From Girardinichthys multiradiatus (Eukaryota > Chordata > Actinopteri > Cyprinodontiformes > Goodeidae): a stretch of 64,000 nucleotides of DNA. The translations under genes were made by a program, and so were the position numbers. Location: contig NC_061811.1 in assembly GCF_021462225.1 (NCBI RefSeq), forward strand, positions 9,945,663 through 10,009,662. The letters are read 5' to 3'. Under the pieces are notes generated by a model. It saw nothing but the letters and a program-made list of their open reading frames with translations. It did not search any database and was not told where the DNA came from. Positions 12,190 to 22,870 of the stretch are shown here, piece by piece; the stretch's first letter is position 1; each line of letters begins with the position of its first letter.

Positions 12190-13530
12190 TTATAGTTAGA
12201 GTGGCTTAGGCTATCTTCCTTATTTTTTACCTTCCGCCTTCCTCCCTCCCTGTTGGATGGAGTAAGGGGGAGTCAGGTTTAGCCTAAACCGGCTCAGTTA
12301 TGGTTGAGGTGCAAACACACCCTCCATTTCTGCTACCTGTATGACCCCTTCTCTTTTCCAATGATTATAATCAGTCTGAGAGATAGAGGAATCCCGATCC
12401 TTGTGGTTTTTAGTATAACAATGGCCATCAGTGGGCTCTAGATGGACAAACTTTATCAGTTTATTATTTTACTTAGTGCCCCTACACATGGCCCGTTCTG
12501 GGGTGGCCGGGCTCTGGCACTTGGTGATTTGGTCTGGCCTCACCGGCGGCCCCGCGCTGTGGGGTGCCTTGAGACAACATTGTTGTGAATAAGCGCTATA
12601 TAAATACATAAACTGAAACTATCACTGTAGTTATGCTGCTATAGGCTTAGACTGCTGGAGGACATAATGACCAATTTCACCCTCTTCGCTACATTCTCAC
12701 ACTACTCTCCATTTTTGCATTATTTGCTGTTATTTCAGTTTTTAACTTTATGTTCTTCCTCTTTTCTCTTCCTAGAAGCTACACCTGGCCTGAATCTGTG
12801 TCTACCTGTGACACCTTTCTGGAGAGGGGCATTGTCCAAGCTTCTGCTGGCAACAACTTAATGCTCACCCTCTACCGATGATCCACATGGCCCTGTCTTT
12901 CAGTGTTTAACCCTTTCTCTCTCCTAGATATAGCAATTGATTGAGCTTTTACTGTAACTAATTATATGTGCTCTCTTTCAGACTCTAACCTTGAAAACTG
13001 GCTCAGAGTTTATCTGTTATTTCTTTCTAGATGAAACGGCTAAAGGAGCTACATCCATTAACATTTACTTTTCCTTCCCATAGAAAGTACTCCTGTATCA
13101 GTGCTTCTGTGTTCTTTTTGTGCCTCTGCTCTGTTCTCTCAAACCTCCAGTCGGTCGTGGCAGATGGCCGCTCACACTGAGCCTGGTTCTGCTGGAGGTT
13201 TCTTCCTGTTAAAAGGGAGTTTTTTCCTCTCCACTGTCGCTACATGCATGCTCAGTATGAGGGATTGCTGCAAAGTCAACACCAGCGACTGTCCACTGTC
13301 TCTACATGCTCATCCAGGAGGAGTGAATGCTACAAGTCTCTGACTGGATGAAATCTGCTGGGTTTCCTTAGATAGAAAAACGTTTTATCCAATTTGAATA
13401 AATAACTGAATCTGACTGCACTGTTCAATTGTTAGGATTAATTGGAATGTATGAACATGACTGCTGTGAAGTGCCTTGAGACAACATGTATTGTGAATTG
13501 GCACTATATAAATAAACTGAATTGAAACTG
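12190..13530 (+). repeat. long dispersed repeat B, copy 1 (interrupted)
   Basis: A long non-coding repeat on the plus strand. Landmarks in order are GTGGCTTAGGCTATC, TAGACTGCTGGAGGACATAA, CACCTGGCCTGA, CTGAGCCTGGTTCTGCTGGA with TTTCTTCCTGTTAAAAGGGA, and a 3' end with CTTGAGACAACATGTATTGT, an ATATAAATAAA-like sequence and imperfect AACTGAATTG units. The same order recurs at 17150-17925. I know this arrangement as a high-copy teleost repeat. It carries no open reading frame, and its A-rich repeated 3' tail suggests a retroposed (LINE-mobilised) origin. It is split by a nested insertion at 12216-12618. Confidence 0.7.
12216..12618 (+). mobile_element. nested SINE-like insertion inside repeat B
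   Basis: This 403-base segment interrupts repeat B. The five bases CTATC occur immediately before it (12211-12215) and at its right edge (12619-12623), consistent with a short target duplication. When it is removed, the flanks line up with the uninterrupted copy at 17150. Its 3' end (CTTGAGACAACATTGTTGTG, then GCGCTATATAAATA and AACTGAAACT) is strongly similar to the 3' tail of repeat B itself. A GC-rich block at 12490-12560 lies just upstream of the tail. No coding sequence is seen. Confidence 0.55.
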
Positions 13531-13789
13531 AATTGAAAACTAAACATGATGTAGTTTTTAAGAACTATGTCATTTAAGATGCACATAAATTAACATCACA
13601 GCATCAGGAGGATAATATTGAAACTACAAACAGTAAAATTATAAACATTTAACATGAAAACATCCAACCATTCATTCTGAATTGCTGATACAATAAAATG
13701 AGGTAGGACCATGGTTTCTTGTTCTTTACATTAAATTCTAACCCTAGCTAAAAACATCCCCAAATGTGGTTAGGTTGTGCAAACTGCTT
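13531..13789. other. no gene recognised
   Basis: AT-rich spacer between repeat B and the following transposon relic. Nothing was identified. Confidence 0.5.
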
Positions 13790-14221
13790 CAGTTTCCTGT
13801 ACTTTGCTGACAGGCTGGTCTTCTGCTTTTGTAGCTCATCTGTTTGGCCGGCTGTGTGCTCAGAGATGGTATCCTATAAACCTCGGGTTTAACGACTGGG
13901 CATTTTCGACCACACAAATGTCTCTTATTGTATATTTTGTATATTTTCTCTTTTTTGTTCCACTCTCTGTAAGCCAGAGAAATGCTTGTGTGTGAAAATC
14001 CCAGTAGATGTGCAGTTTCTGAAATACTAAGATCAACCTGGAACCAACCACCATGTTACATTCAAAGTCACTTCAGTCTGTTTAATTCCCCATTCTGATG
14101 CTCATTTGAACGGGGAATAGATTCCTAAATGCATTGGGTTGCTGCCATGTAATTAACTTATTATCTGTAGTGTTAAGAAGCAACTAAACAGGTGTACCTA
14201 TTGAACTGGCCAGGGACTGTA
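13790..14221 (-). mobile_element. Tc1/mariner-like element relic (one end)
   Basis: The right edge reads ACAGGTGTACCTATTGAACT then GGCCAGGGACTGTA (to 14221), which matches the terminal inverted repeat of a teleost Tc1-like family. Inward of it, CATTCTGATGCTCATTTGAA and GAAAATCCCAGTAGATGTGC resemble the antisense of the N-terminal transposase region. The other end and the catalytic part are missing and no frame is open. It is an old fragment, identified by recalled similarity. Confidence 0.5.
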
Positions 14222-14222
14222 A

Positions 14223-14790
14223 AGTTCCTCCAGTGAGTTTTGAGTCTGCCCTGGGGTCTCCTCCTAATGGCATGTGCCTTAAAAACCTCAAAAGGCTCCA
14301 AATGTTTATCTGAGGGTGAGAGGCATCTTGCTCAGATAAACCACTTACGTTGAGGAGCAGCAGCTTTCGAGATCTCAATAGATTGTTGAGCTCCTCACCT
14401 TATCTCTAAAGCAGAGGGAGCTCATTTCAGTATCCCTCTTTTAGTTGTGATCAATATGTGAGTGCCCATCTCAGCCCAACTACTTCTTCACCTTAGTAGA
14501 GCAATGTGGAGCAATGCTCTGATTGCTGCAGACAGCCCAATCCAACAATCAATCTCACGCAAGAGAGATTGAACTCCTCTTGAACCAGACAGTCGCCCTA
14601 AACCATGAAGGGATGTTCCATCAGATACAGGAGCTGACCATTGTCTTGTCTGTGGGCCACTCCAGTGTTTATTGAAGGCCAATGAACCATTCAAACTCAT
14701 CTGTAAAAAGCAGAGATAAAACCCTGAAGCTCCTGAGGGTGTCCATGAACACCGCAGAGAAGATCCGAGATAGACCAGGAAGGGTTTAAC
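14223..14790 (-). mobile_element. old APE-type LINE fragment
   Basis: Read on the minus strand, this resembles the 3' third of the same LINE family seen at 28253-30650, 34661-35436 and 47640-50420. Shared blocks include GGGGTCTCCTCCTAATGG near 14257, GAGCTCCTCACCTTATCTCT with CTCATTTCAG near 14390-14430, and CATCTGTAAAAAGCAGAGAT near 14700, the antisense of the reverse-transcriptase FADD box region. The copy is far more diverged than the others and has no open frame, so it is probably an older insertion. It abuts the Tc1 end at 14221. Confidence 0.55.
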
Positions 14791-16845
14791 TTGCACTGAG
14801 AACAAGCTTAACATTGTGCAGAGTATGAGGAGATAGATTTTACATTCCCATATCCTAAACACGACCTAAAACTTCTATAATTTGTAGCAGCAAAGAACAC
14901 CATCTCTGACATATCTTTGTTGGTCTCCTTTAACAAAAGGTCACTGTATTTATTCAACATGTTTACTCTTCTTTTGTATAATTATGACTCAAAGCCTTGA
15001 ATGATCTGTATTCTGAATCATCCCCTGTGTTTAGCATCAAGCTCGTTACATACCAGCTATCTAGCTTCTAACAGCTTCTCCCCAACAAATCATGCAGTCG
15101 GTGTAATGGTTTTAGGACAAAATGGTCTCAGGACAAAGCTCTCCACCCTACCCCCTCTGTTTATGGAGCATATTACTCATCCTCTCCTCCTCTGCGCCCG
15201 TTCAAAGATAATAAAACCATTAGTCAGCAGTCCACCTGAGCAAAGCGAGGTCAGACCTCTTCTGTTCATTTCCTGCTGCCTAGGCTACAGACGAGCTTGA
15301 AAGTCATTGTTATAAAATATAAAGTTGAATATTGTTATTCTTTTTTTTTTATTTTCCAAATCAAGACACCCTCAGGAAGGGAAAATGCTTTATCGCTTAT
15401 GAGTTACTTTGTTTTATGCTAAGAATTTTCTCTAGCTTTTTACCCTGCAGCAAAAACGTAGTCATTTTTATGAATAATATTTAATTACTGGGTACTGATT
15501 TTTTAAAATAAATGAATCCACAGGAAGACATTACCTACTGTTTATATGACAGGTCCTTTCAGCTGTAAATGAGTCAGAGACCAGTGTGAAACCACCAGAC
15601 CCAGTTACATTGTTTAACTGGCTATTGATTCTCCCTGTCTGTTTGCTGCTTCCACCCGCTCACACAGCAGCTTGTAAAGTTTCCTTTGAATAAAAAATCA
15701 GCTCTTAATAATCTGTGTTGTTGCTGCGGCTTTCTGGCTGCTTGTTTGAGTAAACCTCAGAGCAGCAGATAAATCTCTGCCTGCTCTCCGGCAGCCTTGG
15801 ATTTTATTGCTTCCCTCTTCTTTGTCTGTCTGATGGATTATAGCAGAGAGGTTATGCACACTTGATTTATAAATCTTGATCAGGTGATCTTAAGCATTAT
15901 GAATCATTATCTGTGGAGTGGCCAAGGGGAAGAGAATCACTGTTTCAGAACAACTTTCAATATTTAACATGTTCCCATTCCTCTGGTTAACACAACATAA
16001 ATCAGGCAGAAGGATAACTACAGAAGTGTTGGGGTTAGGCTAGCCTTGAAACAGCTCTCCAACTATGCTTGCAGCTAAATGGATCACTCTGTGGGACTGA
16101 CATCTGTATTTGAACTGGCCTGCAGCCCAGCACCAAGCATCTGCACGCTGTTTATAACTCACCCACGTCTCCATCCTGGAATTAAAAGACAAAGTGCCAG
16201 TGTATCAATAGCTGCTTCAGCAAAAAGCAACATCTGTCTTTCCAAGTTGCCTCTGCAGTCGCTCTTCCTGTAGGGGCCATGTGCTGTGTTATTTATCCTG
16301 GCGTGTGGATCATGTTCACATCCCTACTTCGCTGTTGTCCCTCAGATAAAACTTCATTTTCCCCTGCCAAGTTCTAATCCAGACATTCAGGGTTGTTTTT
16401 AAAGCGCGAACACACGGGATCTTTGCTGCTCTCTTGTCGGGATGTTTGTTGAACTTTCTGCAATCCTGCAGTCGGCCCGGATAGAGTTTCCACGAAGACA
16501 GACGAGAGAGCAGGGTAAACCATGTAAACGGCTCTGCTGAAAGGTTTTAGAGCCAGAGTAGCTCTGCTGCGGTTAACAAGTGAGTCTCGGAGATCTGGGC
16601 TCACTTTTTTGGCTTACGCTGAGGAAAAATAAAGGCCGCAGGGTTTTTTTTTAAGATCCAAAAACAGCTTCTGTAAAACTAAATATAACGTTGAGCATCT
16701 AATGAAGGTGGGGATTTATTTTAAAACTCAGCAAGATGTTCTTATCATAGACTGGAGCTGGGGTTGAACTTCTGCAAATAATGAAGCATTTTTCTTGAAG
16801 AAAATCAAAAAGCTAAAATTTTATGTGCAGAACTCCACACCAAAG
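14791..16845. other. no gene recognised
   Basis: Mixed-composition sequence without a recognisable gene. A CpG-containing patch at about 16390-16590 (AAAGCGCGAACACACGGGAT) is slightly GC-richer than its surroundings but shows no exon or promoter signal I can defend. Confidence 0.45.
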
Positions 16846-18609
16846 CAGGCATAACATTATGACCACCTGACTGATGGAGTGTTTGGACCCTGTTTGCTGA
16901 CAAACAGCTGTCACCTGTTGAAGTGCATGCTACACTAGACCCCTGGCCTGGCTCTGTGTTTAGCTGTGGTACCTTCCTGGAGGGGGACATCAGCCAAGCT
17001 ACTGCTGCAACCATCATTGCAATTTTAATGTGTGCAACATCCCAATTACAAAGCATTGGTACAATATCTTGCAGGTTATAATATTCTAGATACAATGCAA
17101 CAAAACCCCGTCTACTTTTAAGAGACTTAAAACTTTCTTTTTTGATAGCTTGTAGCTTGAATGGCTTAGGTTATCCTGAGTTGTCTCTAATGCTATGCTG
17201 CTTTAGGTTTAGACTGCTGGAGGACATAATGACCACTCTCTCACTCTGCTACATTCACCTACTACTGTCCAATTTAGCATTATTTTCTGTTATTTTAACT
17301 TTTAATTTTGTTATCCTTCTGATTTTTCTCTTCATAGAAGCTACACCTGGCCTGACGTCCTGTTTAGCTGTGACACTTTCCTGGAAGGGGGCAACGGCTG
17401 AACTACTGCTGCCAACAATTTCATGTTGTCCTTCTACAAATGATACACTTGACTGTGTCTTTCAGTGTTTAACCCTGCTTCTCTATGACTAACTGTATGT
17501 GCTCTCTTTTATCCCAAAGACTTGAAAACTGTCTCAGAGTTCATTTGCTTAGCTATCTTTCTCTCCTAAATAAAGCCACTAAAGGCGCTACTGCTGCTAT
17601 TAACTGTGACTTTTCTTTAACTTAGAACGTACTCCTGGATCAGTGCTTCTGTTTTGTTTTGCGTGTACGCTCTGTCTTCTCAAACCCCCAGTCGGTTGTG
17701 GCATATGGCCTCTCACACTGAGCCTGGTTCTGCTAGAGGTTTCTTCCAGTTGAAGGAGAGTTTTCCTTTCCATAAGGGATTGCTGCAAAGTCAACGACAC
17801 AATGCAAGTGACTGTCCTCTGTGACTAAATGTTAATCCAGGAAAAGTGAATGCTGCAAGTTGTTGACTCGATGGAATCGGCTGGGTTTCCTTGAATGAAA
17901 AACATTTCAACATTTGAACCTTCGCTACCCGTCATGCCAACACCTGATAAAAATCTGACTGTTTAAGATTCTTAAGCTCAGTTAGAGTTGTGGTGACATC
18001 ATGATGTTGAACAGAAACAAAAATAAGGAACTAGGTGAATCACAATCTATAATGTCACCGCAGTTTTCAATACCTGTATTGTAATGTCATATTTTACTAC
18101 AGTCATGCAGCACTAATTCATATGAATGACAGGATCCAAGGTTTTCAAAGCTGAACATTGTCCACAATGTTGGCTTGCCTTCTTCCCACAGTGCATTTTT
18201 GTGCCATGTGTTCCTGTAAGTTGCTGTCATGCATTTCTTCATCCTCAGGATGTAAGAGCTGCAGTCCAGTCCATATATGTGAACAGGGGGCAGCAAAGGC
18301 ACCCTGACTGGTCTGCAGCTATACAGCCCCATAGTCTGCACACAGATAACCCTTTTGTTTGTGAACCAGCATGCATCTTTTCAACAGACCAAACTGGGCC
18401 AGCCTTTACTCCACTCATCAGTGAGGCTTGGCTGCCAATGACCATTGCAACAGTTCACCACTGTTCCACCCATCAACCAGTTTTCATAGATACTGATCAC
18501 TGCAAACCAGAACACCACACAGGAGATGCAGTTCTGAGATGCTCAGACCTAGTCATCTGGCCACCACAATCTGGCCCTTGTCATCAAACTGGTTATAATG
18601 TTATGTCTG
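16846..18609 (-). mobile_element. Tc1/mariner-like element, split by repeat B
   Basis: The left end CAGGCATAACATTATGACCA (from 16846) and the right end, GGTTATAATGTTATGTCTG (to 18609), are inverted copies of each other. The left 100 bases and 18118-18609 match the antisense of one teleost Tc1-like family; GGCACCCTGACTGGTCTGCA near 18300 is the reverse complement of a transposase segment. Transposase would be read on the minus strand, but the frame is destroyed. About 1.17 kb of unrelated sequence, mostly repeat B, separates the two parts. The plus-strand copy at 54672-56094 belongs to the same family. Confidence 0.65.
16946..17925 (+). repeat. repeat B, copy 2 plus a duplicated fragment
   Basis: The main copy runs from about 17150 (ATGGCTTAGGTTATCCTGAG) through TAGACTGCTGGAGGACATAA, CACCTGGCCTGACGTC, the CTGAGCCTGGTTCTGCTAGA block and TGCAAGTTGTTGACTCGATG, in the same order as copy 1. 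It stops short of the 3' tail. A separate short piece at 16946-17030 (TTTAGCTGTGGTACCTTCC onward) repeats the internal block also seen at 17355-17420. Either two truncated copies landed side by side or one was partly duplicated. The whole lies between the two halves of a Tc1-like element. Confidence 0.6.
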
Positions 18610-19974
18610 ATAAGTGTCTGTTACACTGATTCAAGTTTACAAAGCAGCACACAAACCAATGCCAAATTACAACAGCGCTGAGTAGATATGGATCAGTACA
18701 TATTAAAAATAAAAAAGATCCTGAATACAAAACGATGAAATAAACATTTGTCTGTAGGGTATCTAGACCTTTGAGAAAAGGTGAGGAGGGATGGATGGCT
18801 TGCTTTTAGTTTAACTAGCTTATCTCTGAAGATATTTGTTTTTAGAAAACCTAAAAACCAAACCATGATAAAAATCAGCAGCACATATTGACTCAATGTG
18901 TCAAACCTGAAGCTAGAAGGTGCTGCAGAAGCTCTTGTTTCTCCTATATCTGGATCATGATGTGTCCCTATATGTGTCTGCGGTGTTGATGGACACCATT
19001 CTCCCACATAGCATTCAGCTCTTTAAATATCTCCAACCCATTAGGAGGAATGAGTAGAGCGGGGGGAGCACTTCAAAGATCAACATAGGTTTAGAAAATA
19101 AACGGCTGAAGGTCTACAGAGCAGTTCAAGGACCAGAGAGGAGCTGACATAATATTTACAGACCACCAGCTCTGATCTGCTGGCGGTGCTATTGCTTTTT
19201 TTCACTGCGGGGAATGGCACTGGGTATACAGATAGAGGAATGTGGGACATCTGAGAGATTTGTTCTGAGGCATGTGGAGAGACTGAATCTGCTGGACAGA
19301 AACTTTCCATCTGATGTGGTTTTCTAACACTGCAGAAAATGCTCCGATGGAGACAAGTTCAGTATGATCAGAAAATGGAGACAAAAAGTTTTCAGCTATG
19401 GTGGCATCTATTATTGCTGCTTCAAACTTTAAACTGCATAATATTAAGAGAGATTAACGGCCAAGGTTGCAGCAAATGCCACAGCTGTGTTTCTGTCCTG
19501 TTAGAGAAAAACAATTTGACAAGTTAAGATTTAGGGTTTGTTTTACTTTTTATATTTTTCTCAATATGTTTACCATCAGCTGATGTTGTTTCAAGTTGGC
19601 AATTCATTTTGACATAGAGCAATCCCAACATAAAGATTTATTTCTTTATTCTCACCGTATGAGACTAAGAAATTGGGATGCTCCCAAACAAACGCTGTTT
19701 GGGATGAGACTGTGATGTGTCATTGCTGGTATTGGTCATTTCTCCCCTTCATCATTTCCAACACCCAGCAGAAACTATGCATACACGATTGGATGTTTCA
19801 TACTTTATGTCCTTCACTTTGTTGGGACCCAGCCATGGATTTCAACATTAAACTCCGGTACAGACTTTCCTGAACTTTCAAAATAAATCTCATTTAACTG
19901 ACTTCCAGCAACTGAGGAAAGGGGGTAGCAGCAGACTTCCAATGATGCCACTGTCTGAATAAGACCACCCCTCT
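18610..19974. other. no gene recognised
   Basis: AT-rich sequence holding only short unrelated open frames on both strands. No repeat family was recognised. Confidence 0.5.
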
Positions 19975-20780
19975 CCAACAAGCCGCTCTCTTCCAGACGG
20001 CCTTCGAAAGGGACCGGATAGGGGAGATGAGCGCGCTGATGTCTCTTTGCTGGCAAACAGATATAAACTCTTCAACTGGATACACAAGTTAAGTATGAGT
20101 GAATAACTGTTTGTGTACCCAGTATTCATTCATAAAAACGGGAATTAAAGTACACGCCTGGCTTGACTTTCTCTCTCTGAGGCCTGCAGAAGCAAACGGT
20201 GCCCCAGAGAAGTCCCTGCAGAGACGCTATCTCTTCAGGCCGAGTGAAGTGGTTTTCCTTGCCTGAGAGGAGGACAAACGAGTAGCCGCATTACAGCAGT
20301 TAACGTGCAGTGTGGTCAGCGGACAGAACGAGCCGTCTTCCAGCCAGAGCTACGGAGGTTAGCTGGAAGCTAACCCTTTGTTCACAGATCTCTCTTCAAA
20401 CATTATCGTCGCCCGACAGCTTTTCCTCAGCACAGTTCATACGAGGTTTAGTTTGGGCAGAGCAGAATAATATAGAAGTGATTTAGGTTGAAATGATCTA
20501 AACGTTTTTCATTTTATGAAGGTTGGCTTTGTTTGTGTTGAACTCCACTATCTTGGTGCTAGCAGACTATCTGCAGCACACGTGCTCAGGTTGTGTTCTT
20601 TGTGTGTTTTTAAAGTTAAGACAAACTTTATTAAAGGGTGATTTTAAACAGAAGATTGATCATAACGCGCCGTCCGCGCTCATGTATTTTAACCCTTTTA
20701 TTAAAGGTATTTTTAAAGGTGTGTGTTTGATTCTGGTGCTAAGCTAGCAGCTTCTTTGTTAGCTTAATTGCTAACAGCTA
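19975..20780. other. CpG-containing stretch of unknown role
   Basis: This segment is visibly richer in CpG than its neighbours (CTTCGAAAGGGACCGGATAG, GAGATGAGCGCGCTGATG, AACGCGCCGTCCGCGCTC). It could be a promoter with untranslated exons, or the 5' region of an unrecognised retroelement. Small perfect inverted repeats occur: GTTAGCT-GGA-AGCTAAC near 20360 and GTTAGC-TTAATT-GCTAAC near 20758. Open frames on both strands are short and without domains. No TATA box or splice chain could be assigned with confidence. Confidence 0.35.
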
Positions 20781-21804
20781 AGGACATGTGCTTGCTGCTA
20801 AATAATATTTACCCAGAAAGGTTTAGTTTTCAATCCAGTAAATAATGTGTCCCTGACTTATTTTTGTTAATAAATTCTTGTATTTTAAGAAATTGTGTGA
20901 ATTCATTCCATGTGTGTGCAGAGTTTATGCTGTTCAATAATGTCAGAGCTCGTCTCACACCTTTCTATTTTTGTACTAATACCATTGCCTTAGTGGGCTG
21001 GTATTCACAAGACAACCTTTAACAGACCGAAATATTATTGGATAACATATTAAAATATTAATATTAAATATTCTCAGATTCATAAACTAAAATGTATTGA
21101 GACACTTTGTAATAGTTTCTGCCACATTATGTAATAACATTATCACGTGTTGCGGTGGCTATTACAAAATGGGACTGTTTTTTTAAAAATATATATATAA
21201 TTATTGATATTAATGCTGCGCATTATGTAATAAACTCTCAAACCATTTTCGTTCATTCTAATCAGTATCTGTTTAATAACTGTCATGTTATGGATCCTAG
21301 ACATTTTAATCTTTAAAGATTTCTTCAATAAATGCCAGTGCTTTGGTCATGAATTGCATATTCACCTGCTTTGCCTGAAACCTCAGTATTGTCCAACAGG
21401 TTGTTCAAGGCAGGAACATCAAAACACATAAACAGGACAATGTTTCTCTTAACATTAAATGAAAGAAGCATTTGATCTAATAATATAATGCAAATTTAAC
21501 AGAACCAAGATAATTCCCTAGACTTTAATATTCATGTTATTCTAAAATGTTAGAAGTCTCCTTCCACTTAAGCTTGCTTCTCTTGCAGAACTAACTTTAA
21601 GAGGATTTGTTTGGTCAAATTCTTATCAACCAATAATCCTAATAGTAATCACATTTTCAGCACCACAGAGAGAGGTGTTGCTGTTTTAGTGATGTTTAAA
21701 GGCATTTTGAAGCTAGAATATTTCACATTGTTAGATAATGCAGCATTACAGTCTGTTAACTTAATTTCCTATGTTTTTCTTATTTCTGTTTTGCTTTCAA
21801 ATAG
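20781..21804. other. AT-rich stretch ending in a splice-acceptor-like tract
   Basis: No repeat or gene was recognised. The last bases (TTTCTTATTTCTGTTTTGCT then TTCAAATAG, AG at 21803-21804) form a pyrimidine-rich tract followed by AG, a good 3' splice site for the open frame that begins directly afterwards. Confidence 0.4.
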
Positions 21805-22095
21805 TATGATTCTCCATCTCCATATCCAACAATTCACTTGACTAACCAAGACTGGAAAATGGCCTTTACCAAGAGAGCTACAACCATTGTGAAAGTAGAC
21901 GACGTTGTAGTTTGTCACACCCAAGCAGTTGATGAAGGGATCATCTCAGCCTTCTGCACTTATTTTGTCTTCAACCTGGCATACCCAAGACACTTGAAGA
22001 ATGCCCTAGTGTTCCTCCGAAGGTACATTGCAAGAATAGTTGAGGATGGGGACCGGCCAATAACTGTCACCAGGAAAATAAATCTCTTCTATTAA
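21805..22095 (+). CDS. candidate terminal exon of a fish multicopy gene family (partial)
   Basis: From the splice-acceptor-like AG at 21803-21804 the frame stays open for 96 codons to a TAA at 22093-22095. The peptide begins YDSPSPYPTIHLTNQDWKMA and ends with a hydrophobic-aromatic segment (FCTYFVFNLAYPRHLKNAL), then FLRRYIARIVEDGDRP and TVTRKINLFY. It looks like the C-terminus of an uncharacterised multicopy teleost protein family, sometimes annotated as SAM-domain-like. That memory is not precise enough to name it. No upstream exon of the same gene was found in the window. Unlike the transposon genes here, it has no internal stop. It could be a real exon, a retained pseudogene exon or a duplicated exon. 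Function is unknown. Confidence 0.4.
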   Translation, partial: YDSPSPYPTIHLTNQDWKMAFTKRATTIVKVDDVVVCHTQAVDEGIISAFCTYFVFNLAYPRHLKNALVFLRRYIARIVEDGDRPITVTRKINLFY

Positions 22096-22276
22096 CGCTG
22101 TGCCTCATCCCATGTCTGTGTGAATTTGAAAGTTTGCCTGGAAAAAGTTTGGCAACTCCATTTTTATCTTTACCTGTTGAACTGCAGAAAGCCCTGTCAT
22201 TTAATCACAATCTTTGTAATGTGGATTTCACAAACTAAGTTTTTCAACACTGTCTGAATTAACAATAGACAGTGTT

Positions 22277-22548
22277 AAGTATGCCATCAGAGATGTTTTT
22301 ATTATAGATGTCCTGCATTCAGAGGCTCTGCCACTATTTTGGCAAATAAAATACATCTTCAACATTGACACTATATGGATTCTTTGTGGGAAAATGCTGA
22401 TCCCCTATCATTTGACGGCCACTTTGATGCATACAGAGTAAAAGTTGATGCAGAATGGACTTTACTGAAAGCAGAAGATGAAATGGACTTTCAGGCAAAT
22501 GACACATACTCTGTTGACGACATTTTGTGTTACAGTTCGATATTGTGT
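22277..22548 (+). pseudogene. second exon-like coding piece, frameshifted
   Basis: One frame from 22277 reads VKYAIRDVFIIDVLHS and continues through IKYIFNIDTIWILCGKMLIPY to about 22405. The frame one base over then continues FDGHFDAYRVKVDAEWTLL and DEMDFQANDTYSVDD up to a GTAAGT (22549-22554), a consensus 5' splice site. The two frames together read like one continuous domain broken by a single-base shift near 22405. The composition resembles internal exons of the same type of uncharacterised fish protein as the preceding exon. It lies downstream of what looks like a terminal exon, so it is either a separate copy or a rearrangement. Its 5' splice boundary is unclear. Confidence 0.35.
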
Positions 22549-22699
22549 GTAAGTATCTAATGAAATGAAAACTTGAAATGTCAAAATAGAAAATAAAGCT
22601 TCATTTTGTACATTACCTGAGATAATGTGTGAGTGTGGTGGTTTGGGGTGGTTTTATACAGTAAAAGTCAATGAAAAGTAATTTTTTTTTTTTGTAAGA

Positions 22700-22870
22700 G
22701 GGTACAAGCTTGTCACCAAAGGTACAATTCTAATCTTATGAGGTACAATCTATAAGGGTACAAGTAAGTACCCACTGTTGAGGGTACAATAGCAGTACCT
22801 TTGAGGGTACTGCCCCAGTGACAAGCCTTTGTACCCTTAAAGGTACAATTAGGTACTTTTTCTTCTGAGT
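22700..22870. repeat. GGTAC-rich miniature inverted repeat
   Basis: The segment is built from many GGTACAA/GTACCTT-type words (GGTACAATTC, GGTACAATCT, GGTACAAGTA, GGTACAATAG, GGTACAATTA). GGGTACAAGCTTGTCACC at 22700-22717 is nearly the reverse complement of GTGACAAGCCTTTGTACCC at 22818-22836, so the unit has imperfect inverted ends. A similar GTACC-rich repeat is common in cyprinid and other fish genomes. It is non-coding and probably a non-autonomous DNA element or its internal minisatellite. Confidence 0.6.

Noticed and set aside
18126..18629. 167-codon plus-strand open frame
   Set aside because: It is antisense to a decayed Tc1-like transposase and its apparent openness is fortuitous.
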